Assembly (NCBI GenBank): GCA_905234355.1
Contig: CAJOHP010000073.1
Span: 1 to 9,946, forward strand
Direction: 5' to 3'
Length of the DNA stretch: 9,946 bases
Source: an uncultured Prevotella sp.
GTDB lineage: Bacteria; Bacteroidota; Bacteroidia; Bacteroidales; Bacteroidaceae
Shown: in pieces, positions 1-6,566 of the stretch
Position numbering within the stretch: position 1 is the first letter of the stretch
How the letters are laid out: every line of letters begins with the position of its first letter
Notes under the pieces: model-generated
What the model was told of the DNA's origin: nothing
The model's input: the letters and a program-made list of their open reading frames with translations, nothing else
Databases searched by the model: none
Translations under genes and position numbers: made by a program

Positions 1-1497
1 GTTCTTGGTGCTTACGTAGGCACGGGCGTGATAGGACGTGAGGGGCGTGAGTCCGTTGATACGCACGGTGAAGCGGCTGTCGGCCGACGTTGCCGCCTGG
101 TGGCTGCCCGCACGTATAGGGTTGGGCGTGGTGGCCCAGCAGACGCCGCGCTCGGTGATGACGTTGCCGCCCGTGTCGGATATGGAGCCTCCGAGAGTGG
201 CCTGGTTGTGGGTGATGCTGGTGGCTGCGACAGTGGTGAGGCTCACAATGTCGGGCGGTGTGACGAGGGTGATGGCGTCGCCATAGCTGGTGCCGAACTG
301 GTTGCGGGCATAGGCCCGCACATAGTAGGTGGTGCCCGGCGTGAGTCCCGTGAGCTGCGAGGTGTAGCTGCCCGTCTGCCGCGTGGCGCCGAGTGTGGTG
401 CGGCTGTAGTCGGTGGTGGGCTGCTGCGTCTGGCTGCTCCAGACGTGGCCGTGCTCGATGATGCCGTTCTGATGGCCCAGGCTCTTTATCGTGGCTGAGA
501 CGGTGGCCTGCGTGGTGGAGAGCTGCAACACTGCACCGGTCTCCACCTCCGGTCGCTGTGCCGTGGCCAGAGTGGTAAAGCGCTCTTGTGCACTGCTGTA
601 GAAGGTGCCCTCGGCATTGGTGACATAAGCCCGCACATAGTAGGTGGTGCTGGCAGCAAGACCGGTGACAATGAAGCTGATGTCCTTGGGCTGTGCGGCC
701 TCGCCCAGCTCGCAGTGCTGTCCTTGCTGCAGGGTGGGCTGCTCGAGGGTGCTCCAGCAGAAACCGTGCTGGGTGATGCGCGACGTGCCGGTGCGGACAA
801 TGGCCCCGCTGAACGATGCGCTGTTGTCGCTGATGCCTGCCACGCCGAGCATGGAGACCTGCGGCAGGGAGGCGTCGGCACCCGTGACCGACATGTTTAC
901 GCGTACGCTCTGGCTACCGCCGTCGTTGGAGGTGACGACAAGCGTGTTGGTGTAGTTGGCGTGGCTTAGTCCCGTCCTGTCAACGGTGATGGCCACCGAC
1001 GTCTGCTTGCCTGCAGCCACTGTGCCCGACGTCTGCGAGCAGCTCAGCCATGCGATGTTCTCGGCTATCTGCCAGCTCATGGTGGCCTGTCCGCCATTCT
1101 TGATGTCGATGCTCAGGCTGGTGTCGGTCTCGCCGAAGTCGAGCAACAGCGGACTGACCGTGAGTGCCGACCCCGCACGGCGTAGCACAAAGTCGAGCGG
1201 CGTGTTCTGTCCGGCTGCGACGGTGGTTGGCTTGCTGTCAGCCACATAGTCGGTCTTGCTCACGCCGACGCTGTAGCTGCCCTGCTCCACATCGGAGAAC
1301 TGGTACTTGCCGTCGGTGCCTGTGGCCGTGGAGCGGCCTGAAGGCGTGAGCGTGACCGTGGCGCCTGCCAGTGGAACGTTGCTGATGGCGTCGCTGATGG
1401 TGCCGCTGATGCTGCCCGTGGTGTCGACGGGGTCGGAGGAGCAGGCGGTCAGCAGCCACGCTGCGAGCGTGATGACAAAGAGTAAGTGGTGTTTCAT
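1..1497 (-). CDS. BACON/fibronectin-III-like surface lipoprotein (3' end outside window)
   Basis: Open reading frame of 499 codons from ATG at 1497 to the window edge, with no stop reached. The N-terminus is a lipoprotein signal: basic start, hydrophobic core, lipobox LTAC with the acylated Cys at residue 19, followed by SSDPVD; the acidic residues after the Cys suit surface export in Bacteroidetes. Residues about 27-106 form a carboxypeptidase-regulatory-like beta domain (SGTISD, LAGATVTL, TDGKYQFSDV, GSYSVGVSK). About 111-204 is BACON-like (LTVSPLLLDFG, WLSCSQTSGTV, NTLVVTSNDGG). Then come Fn3-like repeats with the marks HGFCWST or RGVCWAT and TTYYVRAYA-N-x-x-G; two are complete and the third is cut. 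It is clearly paralogous to the lipoprotein at 3271-5172 and probably ends similarly about 130 residues further on. Expected role: outer-surface adhesion or glycan binding; no enzyme motif is seen. It follows a terminator-like hairpin, and no clear promoter match was found in its 190-bp upstream gap. Confidence 0.9.
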   Translation of the reverse strand, partial: MKHHLLFVITLAAWLLTACSSDPVDTTGSISGTISDAISNVPLAGATVTLTPSGRSTATGTDGKYQFSDVEQGSYSVGVSKTDYVADSKPTTVAAGQNTPLDFVLRRAGSALTVSPLLLDFGETDTSLSIDIKNGGQATMSWQIAENIAWLSCSQTSGTVAAGKQTSVAITVDRTGLSHANYTNTLVVTSNDGGSQSVRVNMSVTGADASLPQVSMLGVAGISDNSASFSGAIVRTGTSRITQHGFCWSTLEQPTLQQGQHCELGEAAQPKDISFIVTGLAASTTYYVRAYVTNAEGTFYSSAQERFTTLATAQRPEVETGAVLQLSTTQATVSATIKSLGHQNGIIEHGHVWSSQTQQPTTDYSRTTLGATRQTGSYTSQLTGLTPGTTYYVRAYARNQFGTSYGDAITLVTPPDIVSLTTVAATSITHNQATLGGSISDTGGNVITERGVCWATTPNPIRAGSHQAATSADSRFTVRINGLTPLTSYHARAYVSTKN

Positions 1498-1561
1498 CGT
1501 TGTTATGTCGTGATGGTTTTTATGAGTTTTGCGTCTGTATGAGTTGCACGTCTATTTTTTC

Positions 1562-1585
1562 TAAAAATCGACCGGCTTCGCCGGT
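1562..1585 (-). terminator. Intrinsic terminator after the fimbrillin-SUMF1 gene
   Basis: On the minus strand a perfect stem ACCGGC-GAA-GCCGGT (1585 down to 1571) is followed by CGATTTTTAG, giving a five-T tract. It lies about 105 bp past the stop at 1689 and at the far end of the conserved 3' repeat. It would end transcription before the lipoprotein gene starting at 1497, or partly attenuate it. The equivalent stem in copy B has a mismatch and lacks the T tract, so terminator function may be particular to this copy. Confidence 0.6.
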
Positions 1586-1700
1586 ATTGTCTCGCCCCGC
1601 ATGGCTTGTGGGCTGCTTGGGGCGGGCTCCGCCACGCCCCCGCTGCCCACCGCCTGCGTGGCTGTTTTCCTGCTGTTTTTTGGAAGGACTACAGGGCAAG
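1568..1700 (-). repeat. Hairpin-rich 3' repeat, copy A (downstream of SUMF1 gene)
   Basis: 133-bp sequence that starts within the last codons of the SUMF1 gene and runs into the intergenic gap. It matches 8664-8796, also 133 bp, at about 85% by hand alignment, in the same place relative to the other SUMF1 gene. The block next to the stop codon is identical over 24 bp (1677-1700 and 8773-8796). It contains nested inverted repeats: outer GTGGGC (1608-1613) with GCCCAC (1645-1650), inner GGCGG (1621-1625) with CCGCC (1629-1633), and the ACCGGC/GCCGGT terminator stem. Conservation of non-coding DNA next to a divergent coding end suggests a functional element, possibly the homing-initiation and hairpin region of a DGR target. 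Simple gene duplication is the alternative. Confidence 0.75.
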
Positions 1701-3206
1701 GCGGAGGCCAAGATAGTGGTTGCGGCCACCAGGTGAAAGGTAGCCGTTGCGAGTTGTCGAACGGCAATTCGCTGCGCTGCTGCCCCAGCTGCCGCCACGA
1801 AACACTCGGTAAGAGCCGGTGGTAGGCCCTGTAGGATCGGTCTGTGCGCCACTGGTGTAGCTGCCGTACCAGTCGGCGCACAATTCCCGCACGTTGCCGC
1901 TCATGTCATAGATGTGTAGCCAGTTGGGACACAACTCGCCTACGACATGCGCTCTTCCACCTGAATTGCTTGAGTACCATGCCACGTCGTCTATTTCGTT
2001 GCTTCCTGCATAGACGTAATCTCTAAATTTTATGCCGTTCGTACCACCCCTTGCTGCAAATTCCCATTCGGCCTCAGTAGGTAAGCGGAATTTCTGTCCT
2101 ATCATGGCGTTGAGCTTGGTGATGAACTCCTGACAGTCGGTGTAATCAACGTAGTAGGCGGGATAATCATCGCCCAGACCGTATGTCGACGACCACTGGC
2201 TGCCACCGTTTGTGGGCTTATAGCCCATGACGGCCTGCCAAAGTGCCTGCGTTACCTCCGTCTGCCCTATGTAGTAGGCTTTCGTCAGTGTCACGCTGTG
2301 GACTGGCTGTTCGTCGGAGTAGCCATCGTCACTGCCCATCTGAAAGGTGCCGGGCTTTACACGCATCATCGTGAACGATGCCGTCAGACCGTTGCCAGTG
2401 ACGGTGAAGTCTAGGCTCGTTTTTAGCAGTTCCCATCCGTTGTGCGATTGCCGAGTGGGTATGCTGACATAGCCGCTTTTACCGATAGTAAGCTGTTCGC
2501 TTTCGAAAGTTTTCCGGAAGATAAAGAAATCGTTGCCGCTGTCGGCAGAGATTTGTCTTGTGGCAGCATCGGCAAAGGTGGCGTAAACGTAGGGGGTATA
2601 GCCGTCGTTGCCTACGCTGAGTTTTATTTCGCCTTCTTTCTGTGCGAGCGTGTTGGCCGAAATGTTGTAGTTGCTGTACCACTTCAGCCCCGTGATGGCG
2701 ACGCTGCTGCCCGCAGTGCCCTGAAAACGTATGCGCCCTGTGAGCGGTTTGAGGTGTGCCTTGAGTGTCACGGTGCCGTCTTCATAGAGATAGGTGGCCT
2801 GAGTGTCGGCAAAGACGGCGTTCTGTGGCGTAAGGGATACGGTGGTTATGGCAGACGATCCAGTATCTTCAAAGTGGTAGACTTCGCATTTGGCCGTCTG
2901 CCCTTTGGTGATGGTGCCATAGTAGTTCACCGTCCACTCGTCGCGGCTCTCGCTGTAGGTGGCCGTACCGTTGACCAGTCCGCTGGCGGTATGATATTGT
3001 ATGTATAGTACAGCGCGGTCGTCCCATTCGGTCGTGGTGGCCCTGGTGTGCACCGTAGTGTCGAAGCGGTCTATGCTGCCGTCAAGGCGCAGCGTGGCAC
3101 TGTGTGAGTCGTTAGCTTCAGGAGCCAGTGTCAGCTCCTCGATGTCGGTGGTGCAGGCAGCGAGCAGGCAAGCGGTTGCCAGTGTGTAGAATAATCGTGT
3201 AGTCAT
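1689..3206 (-). CDS. Fimbrillin-like plus SUMF1 (FGE-type) domain lipoprotein
   Basis: 505 aa from ATG at 3206. That start is chosen because it gives a clean lipoprotein signal with lipobox LAAC and Cys at residue 18; the longer frame upstream begins with TTG and adds a polar 17-residue leader. Residues about 40-255 are beta-rich and fimbrillin-like (Mfa/FimB-type: WDDRAVLYIQY, LKPLTGRIRFQG), though distant. Residues about 277-505 are an FGE-sulfatase/SUMF1 domain: PGTFQMGS, PVHSVTLTKAYYIGQTEVTQ, LPTEAEWEFAARGG, DMSGNV, RGGSW and C-terminal LGLRLAL. The usual SGNVWEWC is NVRELC here, and the first catalytic Cys of true formylglycine-generating enzymes is absent after RGGSW, so it is probably a ligand-binding C-type-lectin-like fold rather than an enzyme. 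The start lies 64 bp after the upstream Fn3 lipoprotein gene, as in an operon. The C-terminal 36 residues are a candidate DGR variable region. Confidence 0.88.
   Translation of the reverse strand: MTTRLFYTLATACLLAACTTDIEELTLAPEANDSHSATLRLDGSIDRFDTTVHTRATTTEWDDRAVLYIQYHTASGLVNGTATYSESRDEWTVNYYGTITKGQTAKCEVYHFEDTGSSAITTVSLTPQNAVFADTQATYLYEDGTVTLKAHLKPLTGRIRFQGTAGSSVAITGLKWYSNYNISANTLAQKEGEIKLSVGNDGYTPYVYATFADAATRQISADSGNDFFIFRKTFESEQLTIGKSGYVSIPTRQSHNGWELLKTSLDFTVTGNGLTASFTMMRVKPGTFQMGSDDGYSDEQPVHSVTLTKAYYIGQTEVTQALWQAVMGYKPTNGGSQWSSTYGLGDDYPAYYVDYTDCQEFITKLNAMIGQKFRLPTEAEWEFAARGGTNGIKFRDYVYAGSNEIDDVAWYSSNSGGRAHVVGELCPNWLHIYDMSGNVRELCADWYGSYTSGAQTDPTGPTTGSYRVFRGGSWGSSAANCRSTTRNGYLSPGGRNHYLGLRLAL
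1692..1799 (-). other. Candidate DGR variable region, copy A
   Basis: C-terminal 36 codons of the SUMF1 domain, from RGGSW to the stop. The residues at the likely variable positions are GSS after W474, N before CRS, NGY after the next Arg, and NHY after PGGR. Their codons are GGC AGC AGC, AAT, AAC GGC TAC, and AAC CAC TAT: all end in C or T and each can be derived from AAC or AAT by changing only adenines. This is the layout known for FGE-type DGR targets such as Treponema denticola TvpA. Template repeat and reverse transcriptase are not in the window, and GC-rich codon bias also favours C endings, so this is inference from pattern. Confidence 0.4.
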
Positions 3207-3270
3207 ATCAGTATTTTGATGAGTCTCGGTATAATCAGGAAAAGGATAGATAATCAAGGGCGTAAGGCCG

Positions 3271-5172
3271 TCAGTTCCAATTGTCGTCAGCTGGCCATTC
3301 GTCGCGCTCAGTGTCGCTGCTGTTGCTGTCTCTGGTGGTGATGGTCAGCTCTGGTCCGTAGCTCAGTCCTTTCTCGTTTTCTGCATAGGCTCGCACATAG
3401 TAGGTGGTCTGTGCTGTGAGTGCCGACGTGCTGGCACGTAGTGTAGTAGCCGTGCCGCAACTGAGCTGGTTGTTGTCGACGGTGGGATTATGAGTAGTGG
3501 CGTAGCAGAACCCGCTGCGCTTCAGGTGGCCGTTGCCGAGCGAGGTGACCTGAGCGGCAAAGGTAGCCGCCCGCGATGTGACGCCCGTAGCAGTGGTGGC
3601 CGACACCTGTGGCAGTTGTATCTCGTGGGTGGTGGCAAACTGCACGTCCTGCCCGTAGTAAGTCTCTCCGGTAGCAGCAATGGCGTAGGCCCGCACGTGA
3701 TAGTCGGTCTTCTCCTGCAGTCCTGTCAGCCTGACAGTGAAGTTGTCGGTGTTGTCGGCACTGGCCTTGTGGCTGTCGGCACGAGTGGGATTGGAGGCGG
3801 TACTCCAACAGACACCGCGCTCGGCGATGGTGTTTCCCTGCAGGCTGGTGATGTGTCCGCCACAGGTGGCCTCGTTGTGGATGATGTTGCTGACGGTGCT
3901 TGTCGTGACGGCTACAACGCCGACGACCGTGGTGAACGTAACGGTCTGCCCATAGCTTGTACCATAGTGGTTGCGTGCAAATGCCCGCACATAGTAGGTG
4001 GTGTTTGGCTGCAGGCCGGTCAGCTGCGAACTGAAGCTGCCCGTCTGCTGGGTAGTGCCAAGCTCGGTGTGCTGATGGTCGGTAGTGGGTGTGTTAGTCG
4101 CGCTGCTCCAGCAGTGGCCATAGGCGGTGATGCCGCTCTGATGGCCCAGCGCGAGTATGTTGCCTGCCATAGTGGCTGTCGTACTGGTGACGAGCGAGAC
4201 GGCACCTGTCTCCACCTGTGGCCGTTGCGGTGTGGCCGTAGTGGTGAAACGCTCTTCACGACTGCTGTAGACGGTGCCCTCGGCATTGGTGGCGAAAGCA
4301 CGCACGTAGTAGGTGGTGTTTGGCGAGAGACCTGAGGCTCCATAGCTGAACATTTCCTTTGGGGCATCGGTCTGTCCGAGGTCGATGTGCTGTCCTTGCT
4401 GCAGCGATGCGTTGGCCTGTGTGCTCCAGCAGAAGCCGTGGGCAGTAACACGCGATGAGCCTATGCTGGGCAGCGTGCCGGTGAAGGTGGCCGCGTTGTC
4501 GGTGACACCATCAACGCTGATGATTGACACCTGTGGCAGTCCGCCGCCACCGCCGCCAACAGTGACGTTGAATCGGACGGTCTGGCTGCCGCCGTCGTTT
4601 GAGGTGACGACCAGGGTGTTGGTGTATGTGCCTTTGGCCAGACCGGTGCGGTCGACAGTGACGGCAACAGCCCCCGTCTGACCGGCCAGTACCGAGCCTG
4701 TCGTTGGCGAACAGCTGAGCCATGAGGTGTTCTCGGCTATCTGCCAAGTCATGGTGGCCTGTCCGTTGTTTCGGATGTTGAGGCTCAGTTGGGTGTCATT
4801 CTCGCCAAAGTCTAATGTCAGCGGGCTGACTGCAAGAGCCGACTCAGCGTGGCGCAGCACAAAGTCGAGTGGAGTGTTCTGCCCGGCAACGACCGTTGCG
4901 GGCTTGCTGTCGGTGACATAGTCGGCCTTGCTGACGCTGACGTTGTAGCTGCCCTGCTCCACGCCGGAGAACTGGTACTGTCCGTCGGCACCTGTCACGG
5001 TGGTGCGCCCCGAAGGAGTGAGCGTGACGGCGGCTCCCTGAAGGGGTGCATGGCTGAGGGCATCGCTGATGGTGCCGGAGATGCTGCCCGTGGTGTCGAC
5101 AGGGTCGGAGGAGCACGCCGCGAAGAGTAATAACGCCAAAAGAAGCAGGAGATGTGAAAAATGGTATTTCAT
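3271..5172 (-). CDS. BACON/fibronectin-III-like surface lipoprotein
   Basis: 633 aa, complete. The ATG at 5172 lies 16 bp after the stop of the exported-protein gene, so the two are probably cotranscribed. The lipobox FAAC has Cys at residue 20, followed by SSDPVD. Domain order: carboxypeptidase-regulatory-like fold about 26-106 (SGTISDALS, DGQYQFSGVEQGSYNVSVSK); BACON-like about 112-205 (SPLTLDFG, WLSCSPTTGSV, LVVTSNDGGSQ); a six-glycine linker near 206-211; then four Fn3-like repeats of about 95-100 residues, each with a G-[FHV]-C-[WY] motif and a [NQK]-T-x-Y-[YH]-V-R-A motif. The protein ends in a short acidic, Trp-rich tail. It is probably outer-membrane anchored and surface exposed, binding glycans or proteins; no catalytic motif is visible. 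It is paralogous along its length to the gene at 1-1497, with parts of the DNA still nearly identical, which points to tandem duplication around the SUMF1 gene. Confidence 0.93.
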   Translation of the reverse strand: MKYHFSHLLLLLALLLFAACSSDPVDTTGSISGTISDALSHAPLQGAAVTLTPSGRTTVTGADGQYQFSGVEQGSYNVSVSKADYVTDSKPATVVAGQNTPLDFVLRHAESALAVSPLTLDFGENDTQLSLNIRNNGQATMTWQIAENTSWLSCSPTTGSVLAGQTGAVAVTVDRTGLAKGTYTNTLVVTSNDGGSQTVRFNVTVGGGGGGLPQVSIISVDGVTDNAATFTGTLPSIGSSRVTAHGFCWSTQANASLQQGQHIDLGQTDAPKEMFSYGASGLSPNTTYYVRAFATNAEGTVYSSREERFTTTATPQRPQVETGAVSLVTSTTATMAGNILALGHQSGITAYGHCWSSATNTPTTDHQHTELGTTQQTGSFSSQLTGLQPNTTYYVRAFARNHYGTSYGQTVTFTTVVGVVAVTTSTVSNIIHNEATCGGHITSLQGNTIAERGVCWSTASNPTRADSHKASADNTDNFTVRLTGLQEKTDYHVRAYAIAATGETYYGQDVQFATTHEIQLPQVSATTATGVTSRAATFAAQVTSLGNGHLKRSGFCYATTHNPTVDNNQLSCGTATTLRASTSALTAQTTYYVRAYAENEKGLSYGPELTITTRDSNSSDTERDEWPADDNWN

Positions 5173-5188
5173 CGTTGCTTAGAGTTGT

Positions 5189-6085
5189 TTAGAAATTGAA
5201 CGATAGCGAAGCACCCATGCCCATGCCGCTGGGCGTGGCCAAGGCCGCTGGACGGAAAGCGAGCGATGAGGAGGCTGACAGCCTGATGCGCGTGGCACCG
5301 GGAGCTACGGCGGCATCGACGATGCTCCACACCATGAGCGCTGCTGTAGCACCAATCGCGATGTTGCGCCCCGTCTCCCAGTTGTCGCGCTTCTTGCTGT
5401 AGTCGTGGGCAAACTTAGGCTCTTCGCCGATGCGCGTCTGGTAGTAAGCGCGGCGGTTCTCGCAGAGTATGATGGCTCCGGCGCCTGCCGCGGCTCCGCC
5501 GAGCATGAGACAGCCTTTGAGCTTCTGTCCCTTGTAGAGCTGGCCCACACCGGGCACTACCGACATCAGGGCGGGCAGGGCACCATAGCTGCGCGTCGCC
5601 TCGAAGCGGTCGAACGACGGTCGCACGCTGCCGCTGGCCGACACGGCATAGAGGGCATAGTAGTTGTAGCCTGTGGCGTCGGGCTCCCAGTACTCGTCGA
5701 CGAGCTGCGCATAGAAGGCGTCGGTGCTGAAGCGGTTTCTGAAGACCATATCGTACTGCTCTCGTGTCTTGGTGCCGGCGGTGCCTGTGGCGTTGGAGAT
5801 TTCGGTCATCTCCAGTCCCTCTATCTGGTTGCGCTTGCCTATGAAGTCGGCGAGCTGACTGGTGCTGGCCTGGCGCAACTGTGTGAGGTCGGTACCGATG
5901 TTGTGCACCATCTTGAAGTAGTAGGTGTCGTTGGTGCGCTGAGCGTTGAGCTGTGCCTCGCCCTTGCGCAGCCACTGTGGCCTGGCGCTGTGGCCACCGG
6001 CATACGCGGGCACTGCAAGCAGCGGCAGCAGGACCATGGCCAGCAGCACGGAGAGTAATGGGTGGTTTCTTGATGCTTGTTTCAT
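5189..6085 (-). CDS. Exported protein with DUF5683-like membrane segment
   Basis: 298 aa. A signal peptide is evident (hydrophobic residues 10-26, likely cleavage after AYA at residue 29). The N-terminal half (about 35-150) is soluble, with YYFKMVHNIGTDLTQLRQ and LADFIGKRNQIEG, a pattern I recall from Bacteroidales hypothetical proteins and loosely related to LPP20-type domains. Residues about 175-262 contain VPGVGQLYKGQKLKG, then a Gly/Ala-rich hydrophobic segment (192-208) and a second one (241-260); this SxxPGxGQxYxGxxxKG pattern resembles DUF5683. The C-terminus ends GASLSFNF with a terminal Phe, like outer-membrane-targeted chains, although there is no obvious barrel. It is the first gene of the 6085-to-1689 run and lies behind a structured leader. 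Its function is unknown; helping to assemble or anchor the downstream lipoproteins is plausible from context only. Confidence 0.85.
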   Translation of the reverse strand: MKQASRNHPLLSVLLAMVLLPLLAVPAYAGGHSARPQWLRKGEAQLNAQRTNDTYYFKMVHNIGTDLTQLRQASTSQLADFIGKRNQIEGLEMTEISNATGTAGTKTREQYDMVFRNRFSTDAFYAQLVDEYWEPDATGYNYYALYAVSASGSVRPSFDRFEATRSYGALPALMSVVPGVGQLYKGQKLKGCLMLGGAAAGAGAIILCENRRAYYQTRIGEEPKFAHDYSKKRDNWETGRNIAIGATAALMVWSIVDAAVAPGATRIRLSASSSLAFRPAALATPSGMGMGASLSFNF

Positions 6086-6174
6086 TGGTCAGGATGTGTA
6101 ATTAGTTGTTTTCGTTTTCCTCTTAAAGCGTTATCATGGGCCGTAGTAACCCACACGACGCGCCATACGGACAC

Positions 6175-6213
6175 AAAAAGACGTGGAACTACACCTGTTG
6201 CCCGTTCCACGTC
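6175..6213 (-). terminator. Terminator-like hairpin in the leader of the 5189-6085 gene
   Basis: On the minus strand a perfect 10-bp stem GACGTGGAAC / GTTCCACGTC (6213-6204 with 6189-6180) with a 14-nt loop runs into a TTTTTG tract, sharing its last C. It lies about 95 bp before the ATG at 6085. It could end an upstream transcript (the 6567-8402 mRNA or a small RNA from the 6497-6527 promoter) or act as an attenuator for the downstream genes. The second use would need an alternative fold, which I could not establish. Confidence 0.6.
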
Positions 6214-6490
6214 CTGAGGCTTCTCGCATTGCCCGCGCAAATGTAGAACGCGCAACGAGATAATTCCACGCCGATGTCATATATATGGAATCCCCTCTAC
6301 GCCCCTCACCTTATATATATAATAAGGTGTAAGGAAAAGGGGATGCGTATATACACATCCCGAGGACATCCACGTTGCCTTGTTCTTGACATCGCGCTGG
6401 AAATTTTGCGAGAATTTCAGGACGTCAAATAGACAAGACGTATGTAAACGCCTTTTTCCGTTATGTCTTGGCCCCGTTTTTACCGGTAGC
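6180..6490 (-). ncRNA. Candidate structured small RNA or long 5' leader
   Basis: Bounded upstream by a strong Bacteroidetes-type promoter match (expected start near 6490) and downstream by a terminator-like hairpin ending near 6180, giving a transcript of about 310 nt with no coding potential seen. Internally it has an 8-bp enclosing stem (6272-6279 with 6387-6394) around two local hairpins, plus TCTCG/CGAGA and TTGC/GCAA pairings near 6225-6260. I do not recognise it as tmRNA, RNase P RNA or 6S RNA. It could equally be the 5' leader of the gene at 6085. Confidence 0.3.
6238..6245 (-). promoter_or_regulatory. Possible second promoter (-7 TACATTTG)
   Basis: The minus strand reads TACATTTG, an exact fit to the Bacteroidetes -7 form TAnnTTTG, but there is no TTTG 19-21 nt upstream. 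If used, transcription would start near 6231 and place the 6213-6180 hairpin at the very 5' end of a leader of about 146 nt for the gene at 6085. Confidence 0.3.
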
Positions 6491-6496
6491 CGTGTG

Positions 6497-6527
6497 CAAA
6501 GGTAAGAAAAAATCTGTAAGCGGCAAA
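6497..6527 (-). promoter_or_regulatory. Bacteroidetes-type promoter (TTTG-N19-TACCTTTG)
   Basis: Minus strand: TTTG at 6527-6524, a 19-nt T-rich spacer, then TACCTTTG at 6504-6497. This matches the primary sigma factor consensus of Bacteroidetes (TTTG, 19-21 nt, TAnnTTTG) at every fixed base. It lies 40 bp past the stop of the gene at 6567 and points left, toward the candidate RNA and the gene at 6085. Confidence 0.65.
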
Positions 6528-6566
6528 GAAAAAGTCGAAAAAAAATGTGGCCGGACAGAAGAGTGG

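Larger units (their letters stand above)
6086..6566. other. 481-bp intergenic region with promoters and nested hairpins
   Basis: No convincing ORF; the open frames entering here are shadows of the gene at 6567-8402. Contents, read on the minus strand: a promoter match (6527-6497), a weaker -7 element (6245-6238), and a terminator-like hairpin (6213-6180). Further inverted repeats are CACCTTAT/ATAAGGTG (6307-6314 with 6322-6329), GGATG/CATCC (6341-6345 with 6356-6360), GAAATT/AATTTC (6400-6405 with 6413-6418), and an enclosing pair CGATGTCA/TGACATCG (6272-6279 with 6387-6394). The arrangement suggests a structured RNA rather than a bare spacer. Confidence 0.6.

Noticed and set aside
1568..1700. 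Integron attC site
   Set aside because: There is inverted-repeat structure, but I saw no GTTRRRY/RYYYAAC core pair, no integrase, and no cassette-like layout.
1689..3257. Longer 522-residue start for the fimbrillin-SUMF1 protein
   Set aside because: It would begin at a TTG codon and bury the lipoprotein signal 17 residues inside; ATG at 3206 restores a normal lipoprotein N-terminus.
3490..4335. Long plus-strand open frames opposite the Fn3 lipoprotein and other genes (also 5405-6058, 6468-7325, 2442-3008)
   Set aside because: They lie antisense to well-supported genes, have low-complexity Val/Gly/Ala-rich translations typical of GC-rich shadows, and show no domain or start signal.
6387..6418. 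Sigma-70 type promoter from TTGACA near 6387 on the plus strand
   Set aside because: Bacteroidetes primary promoters do not use this -35 element, no gene on the plus strand follows, and no TATAAT is at a suitable distance.
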